A stretch of DNA of 64,000 nt from CAVUWL01 sp963787415 (GTDB lineage Bacteria > Actinomycetota > Thermoleophilia > Solirubrobacterales > 70-9): NCBI GenBank assembly GCA_963787415.1, contig CAWBCO010000002.1:558001-622000 (forward strand), read 5' to 3'. Positions 50,172 through 60,217 of the stretch are shown one piece after another. Position 1 is the first letter of the stretch. Every line of letters begins with the position of its first letter. A model generated the notes under the pieces. That model saw only the letters and a program-made list of their open reading frames with translations, was not told the DNA's origin and did not search any database. The position numbers and the translations under genes are program-made.

Positions 50172-51314
50172 TCAGCTCGCGCAGGGGCCGGTGTCAACCG
50201 AGGGGGCCGTTTCCCGCAAAGCCGCCCGAACGAGGGAGTCGGGAACCGCGAAGCCGCCCGGCGTGCCGCTGGTTGTCGCCGCGAAAACGGTGCCAAGGAC
50301 ATGGCCCTGAGAGTCGATCAGGGGGCCGCCTGAATTACCGCTCCTCACCAATCCGCGCAGTGAGCTGATCGTTCGATGCGTCGGGCCCACACCGTAGGAG
50401 TTCTCGCTGATCACTTCCCTGGTTTCCCCCAGACGTGCGGGAGCGACGTTGTAGGGGCCGTTCTCGGGGTAACCGAGGACGGCCCCGGCAGTTCCAGAGC
50501 TCGGGCTCGACGCAATCGACAGCGGTGAAAGGGAGGCAGCGACGCGCAGCAGCGCGAGGTCGTTGTGGGGGTCATAGTGGACCGGGGTGGCGCTTAGCGA
50601 AGCCCCGGTCGGGGTGATTACCGTGGTGTCGGCCTCGCCGGCGACAACGTGCGCGTTGGTGACGATCAAGTCCGGCCTCACCGCCCAGCCGGAGCCCTCA
50701 ATCCCCAGACCACAGGCGGTGCCGAGCACGCGCACCACCGAGCGAGCGGCGTGGATTACGCCGGGGTCCGATGCGATCGCTGGATTGGGCGGCCCAAGTG
50801 GGGTACTCGGCGCCGAGATCGAGGGAGCCGGATCAACCCGGTTGAGTGCATCCAGGACCGGTCCCGAAGGCGGCAATACATCATTGAGGCTGCGCAGGAT
50901 CACTGAACTCTGAACGTCAGCCCTCAGCCGCGCTGTCCCGGGCGCGTGCAAAGCAACAGCGCCAAACACCCAGACCAAGCCGAGCGCGACCGATGCAATC
51001 AGCGCCGCGCCGCCCGCTCCGTCGGCTAGGTGAAGCGCCCGGCGGCGGATCACCCTGGCCCGCAGTCCGAGCGCAAGGCTCTCCAAGGTGACTGCAACCA
51101 CGGCGCCAAACAGGAGCGCTCCGAGGGCGGCAAAGAGAGGCGAGTACGGCGATTGCGCTCCTCGGTGAAGCACCAGGGGGGCGAGCCGGCTCCCCAGGAA
51201 TGCTCCCGAGGCAAACCCGAGCAGGGTCAGTGCACCGACGATCAGACCCTGGCGATAGCCCCAGAGGCCGAGGGCCAAGGTGAAGGCAACTATCCCCCAA
51301 TCCAGCGCGGTCAC
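50172..51314 (-). CDS. marP: MarP-like membrane serine protease (CvpA plus trypsin-like domain)
   Basis: A 380-residue membrane protease. The N-terminus has four hydrophobic helices (about 5-125) of the CvpA type; the periplasmic chymotrypsin-like domain (about 185-375) has His222 (TNAHVV), Asp252 (HNDLALL) and Ser328 (RSGNSGGPL). Cys201 and Cys378 are placed like the disulfide that stabilises MarP, which in M. tuberculosis gives acid and oxidative-stress resistance. The pattern makes a similar role likely. It is divergent from the PBP gene, with about 48 bp between. Confidence 0.92.
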   Translation of the reverse strand: MTALDWGIVAFTLALGLWGYRQGLIVGALTLLGFASGAFLGSRLAPLVLHRGAQSPYSPLFAALGALLFGAVVAVTLESLALGLRARVIRRRALHLADGAGGAALIASVALGLVWVFGAVALHAPGTARLRADVQSSVILRSLNDVLPPSGPVLDALNRVDPAPSISAPSTPLGPPNPAIASDPGVIHAARSVVRVLGTACGLGIEGSGWAVRPDLIVTNAHVVAGEADTTVITPTGASLSATPVHYDPHNDLALLRVAASLSPLSIASSPSSGTAGAVLGYPENGPYNVAPARLGETREVISENSYGVGPTHRTISSLRGLVRSGNSGGPLIDSQGHVLGTVFAATTSGTPGGFAVPDSLVRAALRETAPSVDTGPCAS

Positions 51315-51362
51315 AACTCAAATACAAGCAGGCCGACTGCCCCTCGATTACCTTTCACGAAA

Positions 51363-53096
51363 ATGAAACCCCTCGCCCCCGAGGTGAAACGGCGCCACCG
51401 CCTCCTGACCCGCGCCGTTCCGCTCACGATTGTCGCCTTGGTTGCCTTCATCTTGGGAGTTGCGGCTGGCACTCCCGGGACCCCGGGGATGACGGCAGCC
51501 AAGCAGTTCGGCGAAGCCTGGTCGAGACGAGATTTCGCAGCGATGTACAAAGCGCTGAACCCGGCCTCCAAGCGGGCAATTACCCGCAAGGCCTTCAACA
51601 GCGCGTATCGCGAAGCCGAAGCCGTGGCAACACAACGCTCGCTTGAAGCGGGACCCCCGAGAGGTTCGACCTCAGTCGGGGCGACCACGGTCGTGACGGT
51701 TCCGATCGAGGTCACAACGGTCGCCTTCGGCAGGCTCAAGGAGAACGTCGAGCTGCCTTTTGCCGAAGGAGGGGTGGCCTGGAATCGGACCCTCCTGTTC
51801 CCAGGGTTGCACCACGATGAGCAACTCGAGAACAGAATCGAACTGGCACCGCGGGCGTCGATCCTCGCCGCCGACGGCTCGGCGCTGGCTGCCGGGCCAG
51901 CCGAGGACCGCTCTCACTCCCTCGGCAGCGCGGCGCTGGACGTGACCGGCGAAGTCGGTACCGCCGACGCCGCGGAAGTCCCTACCCTCGCCCGCCACGG
52001 CTTCGCTGCAGACACTCCCGTGGGGATCAACGGACTCGAGCAAGCGTTTAACGCCCGCCTCGCCGGTAAGCCGGGCGGCTCGCTCCTCGCCGTCGCACGA
52101 GCGGGCGGCTCAACCCGCGTCCTGGCCCATTCGACCCCCAGGCCTGGTGCCCCGCTAAAGACCACGATCGACCCCCACCTGCAAGACGCCGCCGTCTCGG
52201 CCCTGGCCGGCCGCTCGGGCGGGGTGGCGGTGCTCAACGCCCAAAACGGTGATGTTCTGGCGCTCGCAGGGCAGGCATTCTCGGCCCCCCAACCACCGGG
52301 TTCGACCTTCAAGATCATCACTACCACAGCCGCGCTGCAAAAGGGGGTGGTGTCGCTGAAGGACGAATTCCCGGTCGTCGATGGGGTCAGCGTCGGCGGC
52401 CGATTCATCAACAACGCCAACGGTGAGTACTGCGGGGGAACCCTCAGCCAAGCGTTCGCGGAGTCCTGCAATGCGGACTTCGTCCCGCTTGGCCCAAAGA
52501 TCGGAAACGACGACCTGGTAAAAACCGCCGAACTTTTCGGTTTCAACGCAGCCCCCACCCTCTATTCGCCTCAGATCGTGCGCGAAGTCGACCCGCCTAG
52601 ATCGACAATCCCGAAGCAGATCGGCGATGCACTCGACCTCGGCGTGAGCGCGATCGGACAGGGCGAAGTCCTGGCAACTCCGCTTGAGATGGCAAGCGTC
52701 GCACAGACGATCGCCAACGAAGGGGTCCGCGAGCCGACCTCAATCGTGAGCGAAGCGAAGCTGCGCCCGGAGGCCAGGCCGGTGCGAGTGATGTCGAAGA
52801 AGATTGCCTCCGAGCTGACTCAATTGATGATCGGGGTTGTGAAAAACGGCACTGGAACAGCCGCTGCGATCCCCCAGGGCCAGGTTGCCGGAAAGACCGG
52901 CACCGCTGAGCTTGGCCCCGAACCCGGCCAGCAGAACTCCTCCGACCCTGTCGACCTCAAGGATGCTTGGTTTGCGGCCTTCGTGCCGGCAGCCAAGGCG
53001 AAGCTGGCGATTGGAGTCCTCTTGATCGACGCCGGCGCAGCAGGTGGCGAAGTCGCGGCGCCGGTGGCGGCACAGGTCCTCTCCGCGGGGCTCTGA
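51363..53096 (+). CDS. Class B penicillin-binding protein (transpeptidase)
   Basis: A 577-residue membrane-anchored transpeptidase that cross-links peptidoglycan. One membrane helix (about 18-36), an NTF2-like MecA-type domain (about 43-140), a dimerisation segment, then the penicillin-binding domain: SxxK as Ser314-Thr-Phe-Lys317, SxN as Ser368-Cys-Asn370, KTGTAE at Lys511. ATG 51363 is preferred; upstream extensions overlap the divergent marP gene. It is shorter than PBP2/PBP3 but complete, and resembles mycobacterial PbpA/PBP-lipo-like proteins. Confidence 0.93.
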   Translation: MKPLAPEVKRRHRLLTRAVPLTIVALVAFILGVAAGTPGTPGMTAAKQFGEAWSRRDFAAMYKALNPASKRAITRKAFNSAYREAEAVATQRSLEAGPPRGSTSVGATTVVTVPIEVTTVAFGRLKENVELPFAEGGVAWNRTLLFPGLHHDEQLENRIELAPRASILAADGSALAAGPAEDRSHSLGSAALDVTGEVGTADAAEVPTLARHGFAADTPVGINGLEQAFNARLAGKPGGSLLAVARAGGSTRVLAHSTPRPGAPLKTTIDPHLQDAAVSALAGRSGGVAVLNAQNGDVLALAGQAFSAPQPPGSTFKIITTTAALQKGVVSLKDEFPVVDGVSVGGRFINNANGEYCGGTLSQAFAESCNADFVPLGPKIGNDDLVKTAELFGFNAAPTLYSPQIVREVDPPRSTIPKQIGDALDLGVSAIGQGEVLATPLEMASVAQTIANEGVREPTSIVSEAKLRPEARPVRVMSKKIASELTQLMIGVVKNGTGTAAAIPQGQVAGKTGTAELGPEPGQQNSSDPVDLKDAWFAAFVPAAKAKLAIGVLLIDAGAAGGEVAAPVAAQVLSAGL

Positions 53097-53123
53097 GAGG
53101 TGAGCTTCTAACCTGTCTGTGGA

Positions 53124-53141
53124 TCTCAGCTCGAGCTGAGA
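53124..53141. repeat. 18-bp perfect palindrome after the PBP gene
   Basis: TCTCAGCTCGAGCTGAGA is a perfect inverted repeat 28 bases downstream of the PBP stop. There is no T-run after it, so it is not a classical intrinsic terminator, though it can form a cruciform or an RNA hairpin. It could be a protein-binding site. The surrounding 53097-53293 region has no gene. Confidence 0.4.
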
Positions 53142-53293
53142 CCAAACCGACGTTGAGGCTGCGCCAGTTGCTCTGCAATGCCGCTCGGGTGATGCCCTGG
53201 CGCCGGTACCGAGGTCCGCAATTTTCCCGCTGCAGCTGCCGATCCCAGCCGGGGCCACGCCGACCTCACTGCCGCGAGCTGAAGACCGACCGC

Positions 53294-53842
53294 CTAGAGG
53301 TCGAGCAGCACTTTGGCCGGGCCTTCGGGCCCGGGGATGGTGAGAGTGAGCGGTCGGTTGTTGGATGCGGAGGGAGGAAGTTTGAATAGCACCAGCGATC
53401 CCTGGATCGGTCCCTGCTGGGCGGGAGAATCGGGCAACGGCTCAGCTTCTTCTGCTTCCACCTTGGCACCCAAGGGCAGCGCGTAGAGGCTTTTGCTGGG
53501 GATCGACGGAAAGACCTGATGTTCGGCGTCGGTGATTTTCAGCGACGCCGGAAGCGTGTGAGCAACCTTATCTTCGTTTTGGACCTGGAAGAAGACCCCA
53601 AAGTAGTTTGTCCCCGGGGGGGGCAGGGGCTGGCCGGTGAGGTAGGCGGAGTCTTCGTTGTCATTGGGATTCAAGTAGCGCGAGAAGACCACCGTGTATT
53701 CGAGGTGGCCCAGCTTCACGGTTTGGCCCTCGGCCACGTTCTTGGAGGTGCTCGTGTAGCCGCAGGCCGTGAGAACGAGCGCGAGCGCGGCGAGCAAGAG
53801 CGCGGTGAGCAGGGGCAGCAGAGGTCTGCGCTGAAGCGACAT
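53294..53842 (-). CDS. Predicted lipoprotein, DUF4352-like
   Basis: A 182-residue secreted protein. A signal peptide with a lipobox LTACGY (Cys27) predicts lipid anchoring outside the membrane. The body (VKLGHLEYTVVFSRYLN, NYFGVFFQVQNEDKVAHTLPASLKITDAEHQVF) resembles the immunoglobulin-like telokin/DUF4352 beta-sandwich found in many actinobacterial and firmicute lipoproteins. Its function is unknown. It lies 17 bp downstream of the SRPBCC gene. Confidence 0.78.
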   Translation of the reverse strand: MSLQRRPLLPLLTALLLAALALVLTACGYTSTSKNVAEGQTVKLGHLEYTVVFSRYLNPNDNEDSAYLTGQPLPPPGTNYFGVFFQVQNEDKVAHTLPASLKITDAEHQVFPSIPSKSLYALPLGAKVEAEEAEPLPDSPAQQGPIQGSLVLFKLPPSASNNRPLTLTIPGPEGPAKVLLDL

Positions 53843-53859
53843 GAGCGGGCGAGAGTCTA

Positions 53860-54378
53860 TTAAGGGATGCCGGTCGCGTAACGGTTGCCCCCGGCGACGG
53901 CAACCCGATCCTCGCCATGATCCCCTGACTCAAGCAAACCACGCAGTCGCCGCAGAGCCTCAGACCAGTGGCGCTCGGCGAATAATGAGCTAGCACCAAG
54001 CGTATCCCTGATCTTGTCGAGCGGATGCGAGGGCTCGGTCCAGTGGGAGACTCGCACCGTGCTCAGAGTCCCCGGTCCTTCAATCAGCTCCCAAACGGTG
54101 GTTGTCGCAACGCGGTTATCGCGTCCGCCTCGACCATGCTCAAGAATCCGGTGAGGCTCCTCGGTCTCGATAATCGTCGTCTCCATCCAGGCGGAGTTGA
54201 GCGGCGAATGCACCAGAAACCGTGCCCCAGCGCCGATCCCGCGGGAATCGATCCGGGTGAGATGAAAATCTGAGATGAAGTGATCGGTGAAGGAGGGACG
54301 ATCGCCGAGGTCGCAGAGCCGTTCAAATACCTCCTCGCGCGGGACATCGATCTCGACTCGGGAGCTGACTGGACCCAT
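53860..54378 (-). CDS. SRPBCC/START-like lipid-binding fold protein
   Basis: A 172-residue cytosolic protein. The pattern SSRVEIDVPREEVFERLCDL at the start, an internal ARFLVHSPLNSAWMETTIIETEEPHRIL and a C-terminal helix RHWSEALRRLRGLLES are the cyclase/dehydrase SRPBCC fold. Such proteins bind small hydrophobic ligands. No motif tells the ligand. It is probably co-transcribed with the lipoprotein gene. Confidence 0.8.
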   Translation of the reverse strand: MGPVSSRVEIDVPREEVFERLCDLGDRPSFTDHFISDFHLTRIDSRGIGAGARFLVHSPLNSAWMETTIIETEEPHRILEHGRGGRDNRVATTTVWELIEGPGTLSTVRVSHWTEPSHPLDKIRDTLGASSLFAERHWSEALRRLRGLLESGDHGEDRVAVAGGNRYATGIP

Positions 54379-54514
54379 CGACGCTGCGATTGTAGAGATC
54401 CCCTAGCCGATCGGCTTAAATGGCGCTAGGATCAGGACGGGAGACATTGGGAAGGAGCGATTCATCTTCACCGGTCTCAACACCAGTTCGCCAAGTGCCA
54501 GTATCGACACCGGG

Positions 54515-55036
54515 GTGGCCCCTGGGGCAGGCACCTTCTTTTGCCTCGGCTGCGGCTCCCTGCTTTCAATGCAGGAGACCGATCGTCTGCCCGAATGCCC
54601 CCGATGCGGCGGCTCCAGGTTCCGCCGCGATTCGATCTTTGAGCCGATGCAAGAGCACGGTCAAAACACCGCGGAATTTCCGATCCCCTCTCCTGGCGAG
54701 CGGCCGCGGTGGTTGACCCGAGCCCGCGAAAAGCTCCCCGGACCCGGTCACTACCTCGTCTGCGGTGAGGACGGGGAGGGGATCCGCACCTTCGCGGTCA
54801 AAACCGGCTGGACCCGAATCGGCCGCAGCGTCAATGCCGAGATTCGCCTCGATGACCCAAGCGTCTCGCGCCGTCACGCCCTGATCGTCAACGAGGCGGG
54901 CCGCAAGGCACGGGTCTTGGATGACCGCAGCCTCAACGGCTTGGTGCTGAACGGGGAAATCGTCGAGTGGAGCCGCCTTGCCGACGGCGACGAACTTTCG
55001 ATTGGCCGCTTCCGCCTCTTTGTACTCGAGCGCTGA
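54515..55036 (+). CDS. FHA domain protein with N-terminal zinc ribbon
   Basis: A 173-residue cytosolic protein. Residues about 9-33 carry two cysteine pairs, CLGCG and CPRCG, a zinc-ribbon. Residues about 85-172 are an FHA phosphothreonine-binding domain: IGRSVNAEIRLDDPSVSRRHALI and DRSLNGLVLNGEIVE. The C-terminus ends in the FRLFVLER strand. It probably recognises a Ser/Thr kinase substrate, but no kinase gene is in the window. GTG 54515 is chosen; a purine-rich AAGGAG some 60 bases upstream suggests a possible longer form. Confidence 0.82.
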   Translation: MAPGAGTFFCLGCGSLLSMQETDRLPECPRCGGSRFRRDSIFEPMQEHGQNTAEFPIPSPGERPRWLTRAREKLPGPGHYLVCGEDGEGIRTFAVKTGWTRIGRSVNAEIRLDDPSVSRRHALIVNEAGRKARVLDDRSLNGLVLNGEIVEWSRLADGDELSIGRFRLFVLER

Positions 55037-55075
55037 GCGTCGGTTCCGGCCACCGCCGCCCCTAGGATTGCAGCG

Positions 55076-55492
55076 GTGAGCGCCGCACCTGATCCGCTTG
55101 ACCCCGCATTCCCGCCAGGCTCTCCGGCAGTTTCTGCTGCGGCTGAGCGCGCACGGGAGCGACTGCATGAGGAGATCGAGCGGGTTCGCGTCGGGGTCGA
55201 GGAGATGTTGGCCGAGCAAGGAGGCGAGGGAAACGCCGACTTGAGAAGCGAGCTGGATGCGCTGCGGGAGGAGACTCGACGCTACGTCAAGCGGCGGGTG
55301 CGACGGAGTGAGAAGCGAATCGAGAAGAGCCTGCACAAGGTCGACCAGCGCACCCGCGAGCTAGAGCGCCGACTCGATGGTTTTGAGGCGGACCGCAAAT
55401 ACGCCGAGTGGCGAATCCATACCAATACCGAGGCAATGCTCGACGGACTACTGCGCGAGGTCCGCGCAATCGCCGATCGCCTCACTCAGTAG
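55076..55492 (+). CDS. Coiled-coil protein of unknown function
   Basis: A 138-residue helical protein. After a Pro/Ala-rich N-terminal 20 residues it has long charged helices (ERARERLHEEIERVRVGVEEML; ELDALREETRRYVKRRVRRSEKRIEKSLHKVDQRTRELERRLDGFE), split here for listing. No membrane segment. Its stop lies 10 bases inside the convergent gltB gene. It could be a partner of the FHA protein 39 bp upstream, inferred from position. Confidence 0.55.
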   Translation: MSAAPDPLDPAFPPGSPAVSAAAERARERLHEEIERVRVGVEEMLAEQGGEGNADLRSELDALREETRRYVKRRVRRSEKRIEKSLHKVDQRTRELERRLDGFEADRKYAEWRIHTNTEAMLDGLLREVRAIADRLTQ

Positions 55493-58400
55493 AGATGCTC
55501 GGGTCGGCCTGAACCCTGTGTGGCACGACCATCAGAAAATTGCTGGCGGCATCGGCGGCAAGGCCAATAATCCTTTCTGCCTCCTCGCCTTGGCCGGTTG
55601 CGCGTAGCTCCCCCGCGTAGTGGCTGAGCAGGTCATCGACATCAAGCAGACCCTCTGCGTCGAGCGCCTTGAGCTCGACTTTGGCGCCCGCTCCAAGACG
55701 CCGTTCAATCGCGGCGCGGTCGATCTTGAAGGCGTTGTGGCGCACGTACACGCGGCCTCCGGTCATCCCCGCGCAAGCCCAGGGACCGATATCGCCGAGG
55801 ACTACCGCGCGGCCCGAGGTCATGTACTCAAAGGCAAATCCCTTGGCGCTGGCGCGGTTGACGATGCAGCCGCGGGCGTCATCGAGGTCGTCTTCGGGCT
55901 CGCCTCCAAGCACGACGTCAGCACCGGAGAGACGAATGCAAAAGCGCGAATCGGCACAGCCCTGCACCACCAGGCGACCACGTTGAGCACCGTAGGCAAA
56001 GGACTTGCCGACCGAGCCATTGAGACGCTTTCCCTTTACTCCCTTGCCCTTCAGGACCGCAAGCGTTCCGCCCAGCATCGCCTTGCCGACACCATCCTGG
56101 GCGCCCCCCTCGACCCTGATCGCGACGCCATAGGCGTTGAATGCGCCCAACCCCTGGCCGGCCACCGAGCCCCCGTTGAACTCCAGGCTGGCAAGGATCT
56201 CTTCGTTGGACTCGGGGCCGTCTTCAAAAATCCGCGAGCGGGCGATTGCCCCTGCAAGCTCGGTGCCAAGAACCCGATCGTTGGCGTCGGTCGGGCGCGA
56301 AAACTCGTTGTGAATTGTGCGGCCAGGGCAAATGTCGCCAGCCAAAGCGGCGATCTGGGCCGAAGCCTGCTTGGCTTTCATCCTGATCGGGCGGGCCATG
56401 ACGAGGCCCGCCTCAGCCCGGGTCTCCTCGGCCTCATCGGCTACTGGCAGATCGAGCGGCTCGAGGTCGAGAAACTCCTCCAGGGGGGTGATCAACGACG
56501 CCAGGTCGATCCTGTCGTAAGCGGCGACCTGCTCAAGCAGGTCGTAGCGGCCGATGAGATCTTGGGCGCGGTCATAGCCAAGCGCTGCGACCACCTCCTT
56601 AACCTCCTCACCCATTGCCTGAAAGAATCGAGCACAGCTCTCGGCGGCACTGTCGACCTCTTGGGGAGTGAACTTCTTCAGCCCATGCTCCTGGGCCTGC
56701 TCAACTGTCTCGATCTGGGTTGCAATTCCGACGTGGCAGGTATCGAGCTGGCAGCCACGACAAATCGTGCAGCCCAAGCTGACCATTGCCAGGGTGCCGA
56801 AGCCGACCCGATTGGCCCCCAGGCAGTGCAGCTTGACGATGTCATATCCGTGGCGGTAACCGCCGTCGGCCCAGATCTCCACCCGGTTGCGGATCCCGGC
56901 CTCCATCAGCGCCCGATGAACGGCGCGCGTGCCGAGATCTGAGGGCAGGCCAACGTGGCGGAGGGCGTGTTGGCGGGCGGCACCGGTGCCGCCCTCAAAA
57001 CCCGAGAGGGTGATGATGTCAGCGCCCGCCTTAGCGATCCCCAGACCGATCGTGCCAATGTTCGGTACTACCGGAACCTTGACCGAGACGCGCAGATCCG
57101 GATTCACCGTCTTCAGCTCATCGATCAGCTCGGCCAAATCCTCGATCGAGTAGAGATCGTGGTTGTTGGAGGGAGAGATCAAATCGGTGCCGGGTGCGGC
57201 GTTGCGGGCTGCGGCCACTTTCTCTGAGACCTTCTTGCCGGGAAGGTGTCCGCCCTCGCCGGGCTTGGCCCCTTGACCGATCTTGATCTCGGCAAGGTAA
57301 GAGGAGTTGATCATCTCCGCCGAGACCCCGAAGCGACCAGAGGCAACCTGCTGGCCGCGCCACTTGCGGTACTGCCCATACATGTCCTGAATCTCCCCAC
57401 CCTCGCCGTTGACGCAGAGCACGTTGATCGCTTTCGCCGCCTCCGCATAGGCACGGAACGCGGGCTCGGACTGCGATCCAAAGCTCATCGAGGAGATCAC
57501 CACCGGATAGTCGTGGTGGCCTACCCCCGCATCGACGGTCGCTGGGTCAAGCGGCTCTCGATCACCCTTTAATCCCATGATGTGGCGCATCGAGATCGGG
57601 CTCTTTCGCTCCAGGTCTCGCACTTTCTCAGAGTAATCCGCGTAGGAGCCGCTGTTGTTTGCGGTCGCGATCGCAGCCTTATAGACCTTCGGGTAGAAAC
57701 GAAAGGTCTTCGCTGGTTTTGCCTCCTCGTCTCCGGCCAGCGCCCGCGACCGCTCGTTGCTGTCTATATCGAGCGCGCTAAAGCCGACGCCGCCGGTCTC
57801 GGAGGCTGCGAAGGCCTCGGTGTGGAGGATCTCAGCCAGCTCTGGCTTCACCCCGATCGAGGAGAACTGGCGCGCATAGCCGCGCAGCTCATGGATCCCA
57901 ATCGTCGAAATCACTTTCTCGATCCCCTTGGTCAACGCCTCACAGAGATTTGAGACATCGGTCTCATAATCCTCCACGCAGACCACCTCGACCATTGTGT
58001 AGGGGCAGACGCCGTTTGCCCCTAGACCGATCGCCAGCATTGTGTCGTGAACGTTGCGTATTGCGGCAGAGCGCAAGACGATGCCGCACCGCCGGCGCAG
58101 GTTCTCCTCACCGGGCTCGACCTTGAACTGCTTCAGCGCCTGATCGACCGCGGAGGTGGAGAGGTGGGGATCAAGGTAGCGTCGATCACCGTCATAGACG
58201 GTGCGATCGGTGAGGATCAGCAACTCGGCGCCGCCGCGGACCTTTTTGACTGCTTCCTGTTTGATCCGCTCAACCGCGCCCTGGGTAGTCTCGGACTCCA
58301 GCAGGGAGATATCGACGGCATCCGCGCGCCCGCGGAACTCCTCCCAGAGGTCCTCGAGCAAGTAGGTGCGATGCTTGCGGGCGATGCGACGGTAGGTCTT

Positions 58401-60155
58401 GTCCGAAAGCGGCGCCATCCCGTGGTGACCCCCGAGGATCACCGGAAGCGCGGTCTCGGTCGTGCCGGTGTCTTCCCCAGCGGCATGAATCGAAGGGCGA
58501 CGTCCGAAAACAGCGCGAGTTGAGAAGTGCTCAACCTCGCGCTCGCGGTCGATCGCTGGGTTGGTCACTACCGCGACCGTCTCCTTGAAATAATCGGCGA
58601 GGTTCTGGCGCTCGGGTGAGAGGGCAGCGAGCGGGCCGTCGTAGCCCAGCGAGCCGATCGGCTCGGCGCCATTGGAGGCCATCTGCTGGACGAGTTTGAC
58701 ATCGTCGCGTTGCCAACCGAAGCTAGCGAGAACAGAATCGGCGACCTTGACGGGCTCCTCAGGTCCGGCGTCTGAATAGCCCGGTACATCCTCGCCCTCC
58801 AGCGGGCCGCCAGCATCCAGGACCCGGTCATAGGGTCCGATTTCCTCAAGTCCACTGCGCCCCAGCCAGGTTTCGCGCACGATCCGCAGCATCTCATCGT
58901 GGGAATGCAGGCTCGAGCGCTTGCGCTCGCGTTCTATTTTGACCAATGTCTTCTCCCCTGGGGCCAGGGGCTTTGGCTCAGAGACCATCGCGTGGACCGA
59001 GACGACCCCCGGCTCGGAGCTGAAGACGTAATCCTCCTCGGTCTCGATCTGCCAGAGGGGTCGCAGGCCCAGCGCGTCGGCGGAGAACACGCACTGATCG
59101 TCATGCCGAGCGATCAGAGCCACCGGCCCCTGAGCGAAGGGGCCCATCGCCTGGTGTAGGTACATGTAAAAGCGGCGCAGCTCGGCGGGGAGCAAACGAA
59201 TCTCCTCGATGATCGGCGGAACCACCATCTCCATCGCCTCGGCGAGCGTCAGACCATCGCGGCTGACCAGCGTCTCGATCGTCCGGTTGAGATCTTGGGA
59301 ATCCGAGGAACCCGGCTGGATCGGGACGCCCAGCATGCGGGCCTCCTGGCGCAGCTGGGCGATCGTATTGATCTCGCCGTTGTGACCCAGCACAGAGAAG
59401 GGCTGCACACGCTTAAACGACGGCCAGGTGTTGGTCGAATAGCGATTGTGACCAAAGCAACCGATTGTCTCGAAGCGCTCATCGCGAAGGTCTGGGTAGT
59501 ACTCGCCCAAGACGGTGGGAGCCCCCATCACCTTATAGACGCAGGTTCTCGCCGAAAAGGATGGCACGTGGACATCGAGGCTTTGCTCGAGCTCGATCAA
59601 CAGATCGAAGAGGACGCGATCGCGTCCAGAGGCGGTGGCCAGAAGTCCCGCGACCTGCCAGAAGTGGGGCTCTTCCTCGCGCGCGGTGGGGCCCAAGGCG
59701 GGTGAGTTCACGACCCCGATTCGCTCGGCGAGGATCCGAAAGCCGCCCTGGCCCAGCAGCTCGCGGGCGTCGTGCTGGATCCGCTCGCGATCCTGAGGGC
59801 GCTCGATGAAAATATGGGCTACTGCGAAGGCTTCATCGAGGGTGAGCGACGGATCATGGCCACCTGAGCGGACCTCCTCGGCCCAGATCTTGCGCGGCAA
59901 ATCAAGCAAAAGACCGCAACCGTCGCCCTCTCCATCGACGTTCCCCGCTCGGTGCAGCATCTTCTGCAATGCCGGGATTGCGAGCGCGATCGGTGCATGG
60001 CTCGGGGTTGCGTCTTTACGCACCGAGGCATAGATCGCGCAGGCGTCCTTGTCCTCGACACTGGGGGGCGGGACAAGTGGTCGGTAAGGACGCTCGGGAG
60101 AGTAGCGGGGATGACCGCGCTCACCTTGAGGCTGAGGAAACTCAATATTGGACAT
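55482..60155 (-). CDS. gltB: Glutamate synthase large subunit
   Basis: A 1557-residue cytosolic flavo-Fe-S enzyme: glutamine plus 2-oxoglutarate to two glutamate. A class II amidotransferase domain begins at Cys39 (KDACAIYASVRKD), so a propeptide of 38 residues is expected to be removed. Then come FMN-binding and catalytic domains with CTICRGCQLDTCHVGIATQ holding the 3Fe-4S cysteines, and a C-terminal beta-helix with GRAVVLGDIGPWACAGMTGG. The normal length is about 1500. The small subunit gltD is not in the window. A -10 box lies at 60223-60218. Confidence 0.95.
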   Translation of the reverse strand: MSNIEFPQPQGERGHPRYSPERPYRPLVPPPSVEDKDACAIYASVRKDATPSHAPIALAIPALQKMLHRAGNVDGEGDGCGLLLDLPRKIWAEEVRSGGHDPSLTLDEAFAVAHIFIERPQDRERIQHDARELLGQGGFRILAERIGVVNSPALGPTAREEEPHFWQVAGLLATASGRDRVLFDLLIELEQSLDVHVPSFSARTCVYKVMGAPTVLGEYYPDLRDERFETIGCFGHNRYSTNTWPSFKRVQPFSVLGHNGEINTIAQLRQEARMLGVPIQPGSSDSQDLNRTIETLVSRDGLTLAEAMEMVVPPIIEEIRLLPAELRRFYMYLHQAMGPFAQGPVALIARHDDQCVFSADALGLRPLWQIETEEDYVFSSEPGVVSVHAMVSEPKPLAPGEKTLVKIERERKRSSLHSHDEMLRIVRETWLGRSGLEEIGPYDRVLDAGGPLEGEDVPGYSDAGPEEPVKVADSVLASFGWQRDDVKLVQQMASNGAEPIGSLGYDGPLAALSPERQNLADYFKETVAVVTNPAIDREREVEHFSTRAVFGRRPSIHAAGEDTGTTETALPVILGGHHGMAPLSDKTYRRIARKHRTYLLEDLWEEFRGRADAVDISLLESETTQGAVERIKQEAVKKVRGGAELLILTDRTVYDGDRRYLDPHLSTSAVDQALKQFKVEPGEENLRRRCGIVLRSAAIRNVHDTMLAIGLGANGVCPYTMVEVVCVEDYETDVSNLCEALTKGIEKVISTIGIHELRGYARQFSSIGVKPELAEILHTEAFAASETGGVGFSALDIDSNERSRALAGDEEAKPAKTFRFYPKVYKAAIATANNSGSYADYSEKVRDLERKSPISMRHIMGLKGDREPLDPATVDAGVGHHDYPVVISSMSFGSQSEPAFRAYAEAAKAINVLCVNGEGGEIQDMYGQYRKWRGQQVASGRFGVSAEMINSSYLAEIKIGQGAKPGEGGHLPGKKVSEKVAAARNAAPGTDLISPSNNHDLYSIEDLAELIDELKTVNPDLRVSVKVPVVPNIGTIGLGIAKAGADIITLSGFEGGTGAARQHALRHVGLPSDLGTRAVHRALMEAGIRNRVEIWADGGYRHGYDIVKLHCLGANRVGFGTLAMVSLGCTICRGCQLDTCHVGIATQIETVEQAQEHGLKKFTPQEVDSAAESCARFFQAMGEEVKEVVAALGYDRAQDLIGRYDLLEQVAAYDRIDLASLITPLEEFLDLEPLDLPVADEAEETRAEAGLVMARPIRMKAKQASAQIAALAGDICPGRTIHNEFSRPTDANDRVLGTELAGAIARSRIFEDGPESNEEILASLEFNGGSVAGQGLGAFNAYGVAIRVEGGAQDGVGKAMLGGTLAVLKGKGVKGKRLNGSVGKSFAYGAQRGRLVVQGCADSRFCIRLSGADVVLGGEPEDDLDDARGCIVNRASAKGFAFEYMTSGRAVVLGDIGPWACAGMTGGRVYVRHNAFKIDRAAIERRLGAGAKVELKALDAEGLLDVDDLLSHYAGELRATGQGEEAERIIGLAADAASNFLMVVPHRVQADPSISTE

Positions 60156-60217
60156 GCTGACCTCCCGGGTTCCGCACCTTCTTCGAGCGGGCGCGCGACG
60201 GGTTGACGAGTTCGAGC

